Assembly (NCBI GenBank): GCA_022826005.1
Contig: JAJDVT010000042.1
Span: forward strand, 1-35,755
DNA from: Gemmatimonadota bacterium
GTDB taxonomy: Bacteria; Gemmatimonadota; Gemmatimonadetes; Longimicrobiales; Gaopeijiaceae
Length of the DNA stretch: 35,755 nucleotides
Direction of reading: 5' to 3'
How positions within the stretch are numbered: position 1 is the stretch's first letter; each line of letters opens with the position of its first letter. This document shows, one piece after another, positions 7,821 to 15,340 of this stretch. A program made the translations under genes and the position numbers. The notes beneath the pieces are model-generated. The model did not search any database. It was not told the origin of the DNA and saw only the letters and a list, made by a program, of their open reading frames with translations.

Positions 7821-8037
7821 TCCAAGGTGTCAGGATCGAAGTTTCCAGATTCGGGTCTCGGCACTGCGCGTCCTTGGTACAGTACTGGCCTATCCAGCAA
7901 CACTTCCAGCAGCAGAACGCTTCTTTCCCCTCGCCCCGACAGCAGTCCATGATTCCGCTTCCCGGGACCGGGGTCGCAGCGTGGGCGCTTCCCAGCGCGA
8001 GGTTGATCAAGATGAGTACCATGGCGAATTTGCGCAA
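7801..8037 (-). CDS. Tiny secreted cysteine-rich protein
   Basis: The 78-residue product has a clear signal peptide (about 1-21, LALGSAHA) and a mature part of under 60 residues. This carries eight cysteines, in three CC pairs plus two singles (DCCRG, AFCCWKCCWIG, QYCTKDAQC). AGGAG lies 8 bp before the ATG at 8037. Paired cysteines spaced this way suggest a disulfide-knotted or metal-binding peptide; I know no matching family. It is the first gene of the sigma operon, 80 bp downstream of promoter P1, and overlaps the next gene by 20 bp. It could be the effector of the regulon, a redox sensor ligand or a toxin-like peptide. Confidence 0.72.
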   Translation of the reverse strand: MRKFAMVLILINLALGSAHAATPVPGSGIMDCCRGEGKEAFCCWKCCWIGQYCTKDAQCRDPNLETSILTPWNADGSG

Positions 8038-8116
8038 CGTCTTTTCTCCTGTTGCCTGGGGCTCACCCGAGTTCCGGGACTGTCGCCCGTTTCTGAAGGA
8101 TGCTTCTCTGAGGACG

Positions 8117-8149
8117 TATAGACAGCTGCCGGTGGCAAACCGTGCAAAA
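8117..8149 (-). promoter_or_regulatory. ECF-type promoter P1, before the Cys-rich/sigma operon
   Basis: Minus strand: TTTTGCACG, then 17 bp after TGCACG, then GTCTATA, about 80 bp before the ATG at 8037. Matches P2, P3 and P4 in both boxes and exact spacing. Confidence 0.75.
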
Positions 8150-8157
8150 CCGTCCGG

Positions 8158-8397
8158 TCAGTCGTCGGTCGCAGCGGGCCGTCCCGGCCCGTCCGTGCCC
8201 ACCTCCGCGGGCTTCTCTTCAGCCTCCGCTTCGAACAGCCTGAGGAGCGCCTCTTCCCGGAACGTCGCGTGCTCCAGATGTCCCTCGACGAAGTAGCTGC
8301 AGTGCACCTCCCCGTCTTCGGTTTCCTCAACCGTCATCCACGGGCCACCACTCCTGAGCATCACGATGTCTCCAGCGCAGGTGTACTCGCTCTCCAT
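8158..8397 (-). CDS. YodC-like (DUF2158) small protein
   Basis: The 79-residue product contains GDIVMLRSGGPWMTVE, then VHCSYFVEGHLEHATFREEALLRL. This is the pattern of the small YodC/DUF2158 family: a beta-barrel-like core, VxCxYF in place of the usual CxWF, and F..E.L at the end. The family's function is unknown. An acidic tail follows, ending near PAATDD. I chose ATG at 8397, which has GGGAGA upstream and lies 54 bp after promoter P2; the longer frame to 8532 would run through that promoter. It is the most upstream member of the cluster sharing the ECF-type promoter. Confidence 0.75.
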   Translation of the reverse strand: MESEYTCAGDIVMLRSGGPWMTVEETEDGEVHCSYFVEGHLEHATFREEALLRLFEAEAEEKPAEVGTDGPGRPAATDD

Positions 8398-8450
8398 CTC
8401 GCTCGGTCTCCCTTCCGTCGTTGCCGGACGCAATTGTGGCTCTTCACAGA

Positions 8451-8483
8451 CATAGACAGCTGCGACGGGAAAACCGTGCAAAA
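8451..8483 (-). promoter_or_regulatory. ECF-type promoter P2, before the YodC-like gene
   Basis: Minus strand: TTTTGCACGG, then GTCTATG, with 17 bp between TGCACG and GTCTAT, 54 bp before the ATG at 8397. The first dozen bases are identical to P1. Confidence 0.75.
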
Positions 8484-8506
8484 GTACCTGCCGGCCCCAC
8501 CCCCTC

Positions 8507-11500
8507 CTACGACACCCGTCCCCCCTCCCCACCCCGCACCACTGCCCCCATCCCCAGCCCCCTCAGCACCTCGTTCACCTCCGCCAGCTCTTCGCCCCAC
8601 ACTCCGTCCAGCTCGGCGAGCAGCCCCTCCAGCGTCCCCACCATGATCCCGAACACCTCGTACATCCCGCTCGTCGGCCGCCCATCCCCCCGCTCCGACA
8701 TCGACAGCAGGTTCGCCAGCCGGTTGTTCACCTTGATGGGGAAGTTGAGCGGGTCCTGGTTGGACCGGTTCCGCACCTGGTAGATCTCGCCCTCGATCTC
8801 GTCCAGCGCCGACCGCAACCGGTCCGCCGCCGCGCTCAGCCGTTCGTCATCCACCGCCTCCAGCCGCTCCGCCAGCTCCGTCTTCACCCGCTGGATCTCG
8901 ATCACCGCGCGGTTCGCCTCGTTCACCCTGGCGCGGATCTCCATCCCGAACTCGTACTGGGCGACCAGGTCCTCGTCCGTCACGTCGGTGATCCACGGGT
9001 TGCGGCGCACCTCCAGCTCGACGCTCGTGGAGACGACGCCCAGGTCCAGCCGCGCGCGGTACATCCCCGGGGGGACCGTCGGCGACATCGTCCGCACCCC
9101 CCAGAGGATCATCCCGGGGAAGGTGGCGGCCGGATCGGTCCGCAGGTCCCACCGTAAGCGATTCCAGCCGGCCTCCACCGGCAGATCCGGACCCGACCAG
9201 CGGTCCCGCGCCTCGCCCTCCGCCGCCACGGTGAAGGTCCGCAGCACGTTCCCGTCCGCATCCTCGATCTCCAGCTTCGGGTCCGACACCGCTTCGCTGG
9301 CGACCGCCTCCGCCATGAAGTCCCCCAGCCACCACGTCAGCACCGCCCCATTCGCGGACCGGTACGCAGGGGCCGGTTCGAATATCGCCAGGTCCCTATC
9401 CAGCATCCCCGGCTGGTACTCCCTGAGCGGCCCCACGTTGTCCAGCACCCAGAACCCCCGCCCGTGACTCGCCATCGCCAGCTCGTCATGCTCAGGGATC
9501 ACGTCCGTCACCGGCATGTCCGGCAGCCCCGGGTTCAGCTCCTGCCACCAGCCGCCGTCGTCGAACGTCACGTACACGCCGTGGTTCGTCCCCGCGTACA
9601 GCAGCCCCTCCCGGTTCGGATCCTCGCGCACCGAGTTCACGTACGCGTCGTCGCGGATACCGTTCACGATCCTGGTCCACGTCGCGCCGTAGTCGTCCGT
9701 CTTCCAGATGTGCGGCCGGAAGTCGTCGAGCAGCGGCAGGCGCGCGGACACGTACGCCTTGCCCTCGTCGAACGCCGACGCGTCGATCAGGCTGACGCGC
9801 CCGAAGTCCGGCATGTCCGGCGGCGTCACGTTGGTCCAGCTCGCGCCGCCGTCGCGCGTGACGTGCACGAGCCCGTCGTCCGACCCCGTCCAGATCACGT
9901 CGATGTCGACCTTGCCGGGGCCGACCGCGAAGATCGTCGCGTACACCTCCGGCCCGTTCATGTCGCCGGTGATCGGGCCGCCGGAATGGCCCAGCGTCAT
10001 GGGGTCCGCGCGGGTGAGGTCGTCGCTCAGCCGCTCCCAGGTGTTGCCGCCGTCGGTGGTCCGCCAGAGCCGGTTCGACGACGTGTACAGCACATTCGGA
10101 TCGATGGGCGAAAAGATGATCGGAAAGGTCCATTGCCAGCGCTCGACCATGTCGATGGCCGGCTCGCCGGAGTAGAACCACGGATAGGGATTGACCTCGC
10201 GCGAGGTGCCCAGGCGCCGGTTGTACCGGTCCAGGTAGCGACCGTTGTTGGTGCCCGAGAAGAAGACGTCGAGGTCCTTCGGGTCGGGCGCGATGTAGCC
10301 CGGCTCGCCGCCGCCTGCCCGGTAGTGCACGTCCATCGAGCCGCGGGTGATGGCCGGGGCGCGTGCGCCGGCGGGCACTCCGCCGTGGGCGCCGGCATCG
10401 GCCGCGTCGTCCCGCCCGCCCGCCATCGCCGACGCGAACCGCCCGGCGTTCCAGTCGGACGGCAGGCAGAGAGTGCTGTTGTCCTGCTGCGACCCGCAGA
10501 TGTGCCACGGGATGTGCGCCGTCGTGACGCCGTGGTAGAACTGCGCGGTGGAAAACTCCTGGTCGGTCCACTCGCTGCCGGTGGTGAAGCTGACCGCGCC
10601 GCCGCCGTCGTTGGCGACCACCACGTGCGCGGGGTCCTCGGGGTCGATCCAGAAGTCGTGGAAGTCGCCGTGGGTGCCGTTGTTGATGACCTGGTAGGTC
10701 GCGCCGCCGTCGGTCGAGCGGAAGAAGGACGTGTTCTGCACGTACACCACGTCCTCGTCGTGATGGTCGGCGTACACGTGCGTGTAGTAGAACGCGCGCT
10801 GCCGGATCCGCCGCTCGTCGTTGATGAGCTCCCAGCTGTCGCCCCCGTCGTCGCTGCGGAAGAGGCCGCCGTCGTCGTGCTCGAAGAGGGCGTAGACGCG
10901 GCCCGAGTTCGCGCTCGAGACCGCCAGCCCGATCCGCCCCACCACGCCCTCCGCCGGCATGCCGGGGTTGCGGGTGATCTCGGTCCACGTGTCCCCGCTG
11001 TCGACCGATTTGAACATGCCGCTGCCCGGCCCGCCTGACGACATCGTGTACTCCTTGCGGAACGCCTCCCACAGCGCCGCGTAGATCACGTCCGGGTTGT
11101 TGCGATCGAGCACGATGTCGATCGCCCCGGTGCGCGCGTCGCGGAAGAGGATGCGCTCCCAGGTGTTGCCCCCGTCGGTCGACTTGAAGACGCCCCGCTC
11201 TTCGCTCGGCACCCCGTACTTCCCGAACGACGCGACGTAGACGATGTCGGGGTTCGTGGGGTGGATGCGGATCTTGGAGATGCCGTGGGATTCGCGGAAG
11301 CCGATGTGCTCCCAGGTCGCGCCCGCGTCGCGGCTCCGGTAGACGCCATCGCCCGGCAGGATGTTGCCGCGGATGCAGGTCTCGCCGGTGCCGATGAAGA
11401 CGAGGTCGGGGTCCGTTTCGGCCACCGCGACCGCGCCGATCGACGACGAGCTGATCTGGAAGTCGGTGACGGGGAACCAGTCCTCGCCGCCGTTGGCAGT

Positions 11501-11812
11501 CTTCCAGAGGCCGCCGCCGGTCGCGCCGAAGTAGGCCTCCTGCGGGCGGCCCTTGACACCGGAGACCGCGATCGAGCGCCCGCCCCGGTCGGGGCCGAGG
11601 TTGCGCCAGGAGTAGCCGGCCAGGAAGGCGGAGTCGAGGACGATTTGCTGGGCGGCGAGGGGCTTGGGGGCGCCGAGCACGTGGGCGACGGCTGGCGGGA
11701 GCGGGCCGCCAACCGCCGGGAAGCCGCCAACAACCCAAAAGCCGGCCACGAGGGCCACGCCGAGTGCAATTCGCCGGACGAGATTCGGGCCCTGAACTGA
11801 AGTGGTTGTCAC
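8507..11812 (-). CDS. Secreted VPS10/sortilin-like BNR-repeat propeller protein
   Basis: The 1101-residue product has an N-terminal export signal (about 1-54, ending LAAQQ). A long beta-propeller region follows with many Asp-box/BNR motifs: LWKTANGGEDW, RSRDAGATWE, KSTDGGNTWE, KSVDSGDTWTE, RSDDGGDSWE, RTTDGGNTWE, VTRDGGASWTN and KTDDYGATWT. From about residue 780 there is an Ig-like part (LEIEDADGNVLRTF, then AGWNRLRWDLRTD, as in FlgD-like domains), then a helical C-terminus. Such proteins are abundant in Bacteroidota and Gemmatimonadota and are often annotated as glycosyl hydrolases, but catalysis is unproven. GTG at 11812 has AGGA upstream. It is divergent from the ABC binding protein. Confidence 0.88.
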   Translation of the reverse strand: MTTTSVQGPNLVRRIALGVALVAGFWVVGGFPAVGGPLPPAVAHVLGAPKPLAAQQIVLDSAFLAGYSWRNLGPDRGGRSIAVSGVKGRPQEAYFGATGGGLWKTANGGEDWFPVTDFQISSSSIGAVAVAETDPDLVFIGTGETCIRGNILPGDGVYRSRDAGATWEHIGFRESHGISKIRIHPTNPDIVYVASFGKYGVPSEERGVFKSTDGGNTWERILFRDARTGAIDIVLDRNNPDVIYAALWEAFRKEYTMSSGGPGSGMFKSVDSGDTWTEITRNPGMPAEGVVGRIGLAVSSANSGRVYALFEHDDGGLFRSDDGGDSWELINDERRIRQRAFYYTHVYADHHDEDVVYVQNTSFFRSTDGGATYQVINNGTHGDFHDFWIDPEDPAHVVVANDGGGAVSFTTGSEWTDQEFSTAQFYHGVTTAHIPWHICGSQQDNSTLCLPSDWNAGRFASAMAGGRDDAADAGAHGGVPAGARAPAITRGSMDVHYRAGGGEPGYIAPDPKDLDVFFSGTNNGRYLDRYNRRLGTSREVNPYPWFYSGEPAIDMVERWQWTFPIIFSPIDPNVLYTSSNRLWRTTDGGNTWERLSDDLTRADPMTLGHSGGPITGDMNGPEVYATIFAVGPGKVDIDVIWTGSDDGLVHVTRDGGASWTNVTPPDMPDFGRVSLIDASAFDEGKAYVSARLPLLDDFRPHIWKTDDYGATWTRIVNGIRDDAYVNSVREDPNREGLLYAGTNHGVYVTFDDGGWWQELNPGLPDMPVTDVIPEHDELAMASHGRGFWVLDNVGPLREYQPGMLDRDLAIFEPAPAYRSANGAVLTWWLGDFMAEAVASEAVSDPKLEIEDADGNVLRTFTVAAEGEARDRWSGPDLPVEAGWNRLRWDLRTDPAATFPGMILWGVRTMSPTVPPGMYRARLDLGVVSTSVELEVRRNPWITDVTDEDLVAQYEFGMEIRARVNEANRAVIEIQRVKTELAERLEAVDDERLSAAADRLRSALDEIEGEIYQVRNRSNQDPLNFPIKVNNRLANLLSMSERGDGRPTSGMYEVFGIMVGTLEGLLAELDGVWGEELAEVNEVLRGLGMGAVVRGGEGGRVS

Positions 11813-12071
11813 GGTAGCGGATCCTGTGCGTGGGTGGGCGGAGCAAGCGAGGTCAAGCTACCGGCGGCGCGGTGGGCGGGACAAGCGACAATCGCATTGC
11901 TGCACCGTTTGCGTTGATTCTCCAAGCTCCGGTCGGGCAGATTGGAGACAAGGCGGTCCTGCGGGAGGGCACGGAAGAGCCGCACGGGTAGAGCCGAAGC
12001 AGCGTTGCCGCTATTCTCCACCGATGGATACCCTCACGTCCGCGTGACCGAACCATGAAGGAGCCGTCCCC

Positions 12072-13322
12072 ATGCGCAAGCACATCAACCGGTCCGGCGC
12101 CGCCCTGATCGCCGTCCTAGCAACCACCGGATGCACCGAAACCACCACGCCACCGCCGCCCGAACCCGACGCCATCATACTCGACGCGGACGACGCCATC
12201 CGGATCCGCATGCTGCTCTCGGTCACGGTCGCGCCGTCACTGGGAGCAGTGTCCCGGGCAGGGGCCGAGTTGGCCGCCGAGGACATGGGGCCCATCCACG
12301 GGCGCGGGGTGGAGCTGGGCGATCCCGTCGACACGAGCTGTTCGCCGGAGGGTGGTCGCGCGGGTGCGATGGGGATCCTCGGCGACACGAAGGTGGCGGG
12401 CATCATCGGCACCAACTGCTCGGCCGCGGCCGTGGCGGCGGCGCCGGTCGTCAGCGACGAGGGCCTGGTCATGATTTCGCCGAGCAACACGTCGCCGCGG
12501 CTCACCTCGGATCTGGCCGGCAATTCGAACGCCGACCATCAACCCGGCTACTTTCGGACGGCGTCCAACGATCTCCACCAGGCGCGCGCTCTCTCCGACT
12601 TCGTGTACAACCAGCTGGAACTGCGGAGCGTAGTCACTGTTCACGACGGCGACCCGTACACCTCCGCCCTCGTGGAGGCGTTCGCCGATGCGTTCTCGGC
12701 GCTGGGGGGCACCGTACCGTCCCAGGCCGAAATCGCAAAGGGCCAAACCGACATGACGGACGTGCTCGCGGACTTCGCCGCCACCGACCCGGAGGCCATC
12801 TTCTTCCCGCTCTTCGTAACGGAGGGATCGGCTTTTGCCGCCCAGGCCCAGGCCTTCGACGGCCTGGAAGGGACGACCCTGATTTCCGCGGCCGCACTGC
12901 TGGTCGGCCAATTCCTCGCGACACCGCAATCCGAAGGGATCTACTTCGCGGGACCGGAAGCCGACTTCCGATCCAACGTCAACGAGGTGACCGGCCGCAG
13001 CGGCGAGCAGGTTCTCGCTGCCTACGACGCCCGGCACGGCGGCTTCCCCCTGTCCCCCTACTGGGCGCACGCCTACGACGCCACCACCATCCTCCTCTCG
13101 GCGATCGAAGCCGTCGCCGTGGAGGAGGGCGACATGCTGCACATCGACCGGACGGCACTCCGCGCGCAGGTGAGGGCAACCTCCATGAGCGGCCTGATCG
13201 GCACGGTCGCCTGCGACCGGTTCGGCGACTGCGGCACCGGCCGGATGAACATCTACCACCACACGGACAGGAACATCACCGACGTCTCCAGGCTGCCGGT
13301 CGTCTACGTGTACAGTCCTTGA
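12072..13322 (+). CDS. ABC transporter substrate-binding lipoprotein, branched-chain amino acid type
   Basis: The 416-residue product starts at an ATG with AGGAG upstream and carries a lipoprotein signal (ATTGC, Cys at about 21). The rest has the type I periplasmic binding fold of LivJ-like proteins: LGAVSRAGAELAAEDM, a SPEGGRAGAMGILGDTKVAGIIGTNCSA lobe, VISDEG-like VVSDEGLVMISPSNTSP, then YFRTASNDLHQARALSDFVYN, and a C-terminal YDARHGGFPLSPYWAHAYDAT. These bind amino acids or related small molecules for an ABC importer. No permease or ATPase genes adjoin it, so it may be an orphan binding protein or a receptor-like sensor. Confidence 0.85.
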   Translation: MRKHINRSGAALIAVLATTGCTETTTPPPPEPDAIILDADDAIRIRMLLSVTVAPSLGAVSRAGAELAAEDMGPIHGRGVELGDPVDTSCSPEGGRAGAMGILGDTKVAGIIGTNCSAAAVAAAPVVSDEGLVMISPSNTSPRLTSDLAGNSNADHQPGYFRTASNDLHQARALSDFVYNQLELRSVVTVHDGDPYTSALVEAFADAFSALGGTVPSQAEIAKGQTDMTDVLADFAATDPEAIFFPLFVTEGSAFAAQAQAFDGLEGTTLISAAALLVGQFLATPQSEGIYFAGPEADFRSNVNEVTGRSGEQVLAAYDARHGGFPLSPYWAHAYDATTILLSAIEAVAVEEGDMLHIDRTALRAQVRATSMSGLIGTVACDRFGDCGTGRMNIYHHTDRNITDVSRLPVVYVYSP

Positions 13323-13385
13323 CCAAGGGCCAGACAAAGGGACACTCGTCCGGTGAGGCCACCGAGCGGGTGGGCAACCCCTGCC

Positions 13386-13449
13386 GAGGCCGCAGTCAGG
13401 CGAGGCCGCCTCAAGGCGAGGCCGCTTTCGGGCGAGGCTGGTCGCTTGA
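13386..13449. repeat. 16-bp tandem repeat, 3-4 degenerate units
   Basis: Units start at 13386, 13402, 13418 and 13434. Each begins GAGGC (the first three GAGGCCGC) and most end in GGC. A weaker relative lies at 13354. They sit in the 294-bp gap after the ABC binding gene, outside any supported gene. Confidence 0.6.
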
Positions 13450-13479
13450 GGTCTCCCCGGCCAGCGTCCTGGGAATTTG

Positions 13480-13606
13480 CCGATCGGGAAAATTACTCAC
13501 CGTTTTCGTCGTTTTTTTCCCGATCGGGAAGATTCCTGCCCAGTATTCTGCACAATTCTACCGATCGGGAAAAGACCCGGCACGGTGCGGTAACACACCT
13601 ATCGGG
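13480..13606. repeat. Array of CGATCGGG palindromes about 40 bp apart
   Basis: CGATCGGGAA begins at 13481, 13521 and 13562, with a partial CTATCGGG at 13599, so spacings are 40, 41 and 37 bp. The second is a perfect 14-bp palindrome, TTCCCGATCGGGAA (13517-13530); the others keep the CCGATCGG core. CGATCGGGAAAA at 13481 can also pair with TTTTCCCGATCG at 13515. The stretch is AT-richer than its surroundings and lies between two convergent genes. It may be an operator array, a small-RNA locus or a degenerate intergenic repeat. Confidence 0.6.
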
Positions 13607-13616
13607 CCGCACCCCG

Positions 13617-14474
13617 TCAGTACGCCGCCTGCAGCCGCACTACCCCGCCGATCCTCATCCGGACGGTTCCGGCCCCGGGCACCTGGTTGGTTCCCTCCAG
13701 CTCCCGGTAGATCTCCGAGCGCTTCGGCAGGTTCTTTTCGGGATCCCAGAGGACGAATCCCGTGGCCGTGCCGGAGAGTCTCTGGTCGGACAGCGCATCC
13801 CCCACGCCCTCGACCAACTGCATCGAGATCTGCCCCTCCACCGCGATGTTCAACAGCGTAACGCCGTCGACCACGGATTCGCCCGTGAGGGTGTAGGTGT
13901 AGGCAGTGCGAGTTGCCGATTCCGACGTTTCATCCTGAACGGACCAGCTCACCGTATCCACCCACACGCCGCCCTGGCCCACCGGGTATCCGGGAAGCCG
14001 CGGGAAGATGTCGAAGGCGATCCCGGGGAAGGGAGTCAGGTCGGCCACCGCGCTGTCGAGGGCCGGCATCGCCCCGACTTCCACATGGCCCTGGCGCCCC
14101 ACCGTCAGTGCGAGCGGACCGGTCAGGTCGTTGGCGTCCGCTTGCCGGGTTCCCGCGAGCGAGCTGCTCGAGCTCACATCGAAGCCCACCACGGTGCCGA
14201 ACACCCCGACGCCCTGGGGATCAGGCGCGAACAACATGTTCATCGTCAGGAAAGTCGTCGTCGTTGTCTCGAAGTCGGTCCCGGCCATGTTCACCCCGAC
14301 CACCAGGGAATCTTCGATGAGGAACAGCGCGGTCGGGGGTGACGGGACCCGGTAGGCAAGGCTGGTCGTGGGGCCGGTGCCGACATTGGGGGCGGCAGCG
14401 GGGGTGGCGGCTGGTCCGCCGGCGCAGGCTGTGATCAGCGAGGCGCTGGTTGCGGCTGTCAGAAAGTTCTTCAT
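13617..14474 (-). CDS. Exported lipoprotein, paralogue A of a four-member family
   Basis: The 285-residue product has a lipobox (SLITAC, Cys 17). The mature part shares an ordered skeleton with the proteins at 14471, 15337 and 28509: LAYRVPSPPTALFLIEDS near the start; a hydrophobic domain of repeated beta strands; GGVWVDTVSWSV; YTYTLTGESVVDGVTLLNIAVEGQ; and GTATGFVLWDPEKNLPKRSE near the end. The family is not one I can name. Its ATG overlaps the previous stop (ATGA at 14471-14474), so it is translationally coupled as the last gene of the ETF-QO/CDGSH operon. It is the most divergent of the three neighbours at its C-terminus. Confidence 0.75.
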   Translation of the reverse strand: MKNFLTAATSASLITACAGGPAATPAAAPNVGTGPTTSLAYRVPSPPTALFLIEDSLVVGVNMAGTDFETTTTTFLTMNMLFAPDPQGVGVFGTVVGFDVSSSSSLAGTRQADANDLTGPLALTVGRQGHVEVGAMPALDSAVADLTPFPGIAFDIFPRLPGYPVGQGGVWVDTVSWSVQDETSESATRTAYTYTLTGESVVDGVTLLNIAVEGQISMQLVEGVGDALSDQRLSGTATGFVLWDPEKNLPKRSEIYRELEGTNQVPGAGTVRMRIGGVVRLQAAY

Positions 14475-15340
14475 GGGCTCCTCTCCAGTCGGATCTGCGA
14501 AGACGCGGTCATGGCCATGTCCATGAGCCCCGCTCCGATTCCGGACGACACTGACTCGGCGGTCAGGTTGGTTTGCGCGTAGGCCGTCAGTCCGCGTTCG
14601 GTGTCCCAGAGGATCAGCCCCGTCACGGAGGTCTTCATGGTCTGTGTCATACCGACGCCCACGTCCATCGAGATTCCGGCAGTGATCTCGCTAGTGAAGG
14701 CAATGTGCAGCATTTCCCGGCCATCCACCACGGTGTCTCCCAACAGCGTGTAGGACGTGACCGCCGTGTTGGACCCGCCCATCGATTCCGATTCCACGGA
14801 GGTTTCCACCGAGTCTGCCCAGGTGTCCCCCGCCTCCAGGGCGCGACCCGGCAGCGGCGGATAGAGGACGCGGGCAACGCCGGCAAGGGGGGGCTTGGCC
14901 GACGCCTGCCCTATGTCCATCGGGCCATTGGGAAGCGATGCGAAGCCTGGTATCGCCACCCCCGGCAACAGGACGACGCGCAGCTCACCGCGACTGCCGA
15001 CCAGGAACTCGACAGCCCCGTCCATGAGACCGTCCATGGTCATCTCTCCGGTGAACCCGGAGGACATTCTGCCTTTCGAGTTCTCAACCACCCCCAGCAG
15101 GCGAATGCCATGCCCGTCCTGCTCGATGTCCAGCTTCATGGTCATCGAGGTGCTCGCCGACAATCCCAGACTCTTGCCCATCCGGATGCTCATGCTGTCG
15201 GAATAGTGATAGACGGCGTTGGGGGGCGACGGCACTCCATACACGAGCGGGCTCTGCGCGGCAAGGCGCTCGCAGGGCGCTGCGCTGGCCGCGGTTGCCA
15301 GGACGGCCAGCCCGATTCTGTCCTTCATCACCGCCCTCAC
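14471..15340 (-). CDS. Exported protein, paralogue B of a four-member family
   Basis: The 289-residue product has a signal peptide ending near LAAQS (no lipobox cysteine in the usual place) and the shared skeleton: VYGVPSPPNAVYHYSDS, GDTWADSVETSVE, YTLLGDTVVDGREMLHIAFTSEI, and TGLILWDTERGLTAYAQ. It is rich in Met and Ser around residues 55-75. The first codon (GTG, 15340) overlaps the preceding stop in GTGA; an ATG four codons later is an alternative start. The tight overlaps on both sides argue that A, B and C are made together, perhaps as parts of one envelope assembly. No enzyme motif is visible. Confidence 0.75.
   Translation of the reverse strand: MRAVMKDRIGLAVLATAASAAPCERLAAQSPLVYGVPSPPNAVYHYSDSMSIRMGKSLGLSASTSMTMKLDIEQDGHGIRLLGVVENSKGRMSSGFTGEMTMDGLMDGAVEFLVGSRGELRVVLLPGVAIPGFASLPNGPMDIGQASAKPPLAGVARVLYPPLPGRALEAGDTWADSVETSVESESMGGSNTAVTSYTLLGDTVVDGREMLHIAFTSEITAGISMDVGVGMTQTMKTSVTGLILWDTERGLTAYAQTNLTAESVSSGIGAGLMDMAMTASSQIRLERSP

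Noticed and set aside
8361-8600. C-rich tract that could be a small proline- or glycine-rich gene.
   Set aside because: It is explained by the BNR gene's C-terminus and the promoter region of the YodC-like gene.
9464-11038. Long open frame on the + strand (524 codons), rich in Val, Arg, His and Asp.
   Set aside because: It is antisense to the BNR propeller gene, whose repeats and export signal are clear; composition is typical of a GC-rich shadow frame.
9492-11846. Very long second minus-strand frame, Arg/Gly/His-rich.
   Set aside because: It is the out-of-frame companion of the BNR propeller gene, with no motif or fold.
11895-11935. TGCACCGTTTGCG before the ABC binding gene, similar to the ECF -35 box.
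   Set aside because: No GTCTRT box follows at 17 bp, so it does not match the four promoters.
13480-13606. Possible small CRISPR array because of regularly spaced repeats.
   Set aside because: The conserved unit is only about 12 bp, spacers resemble one another, copies are few, and no cas genes are nearby.
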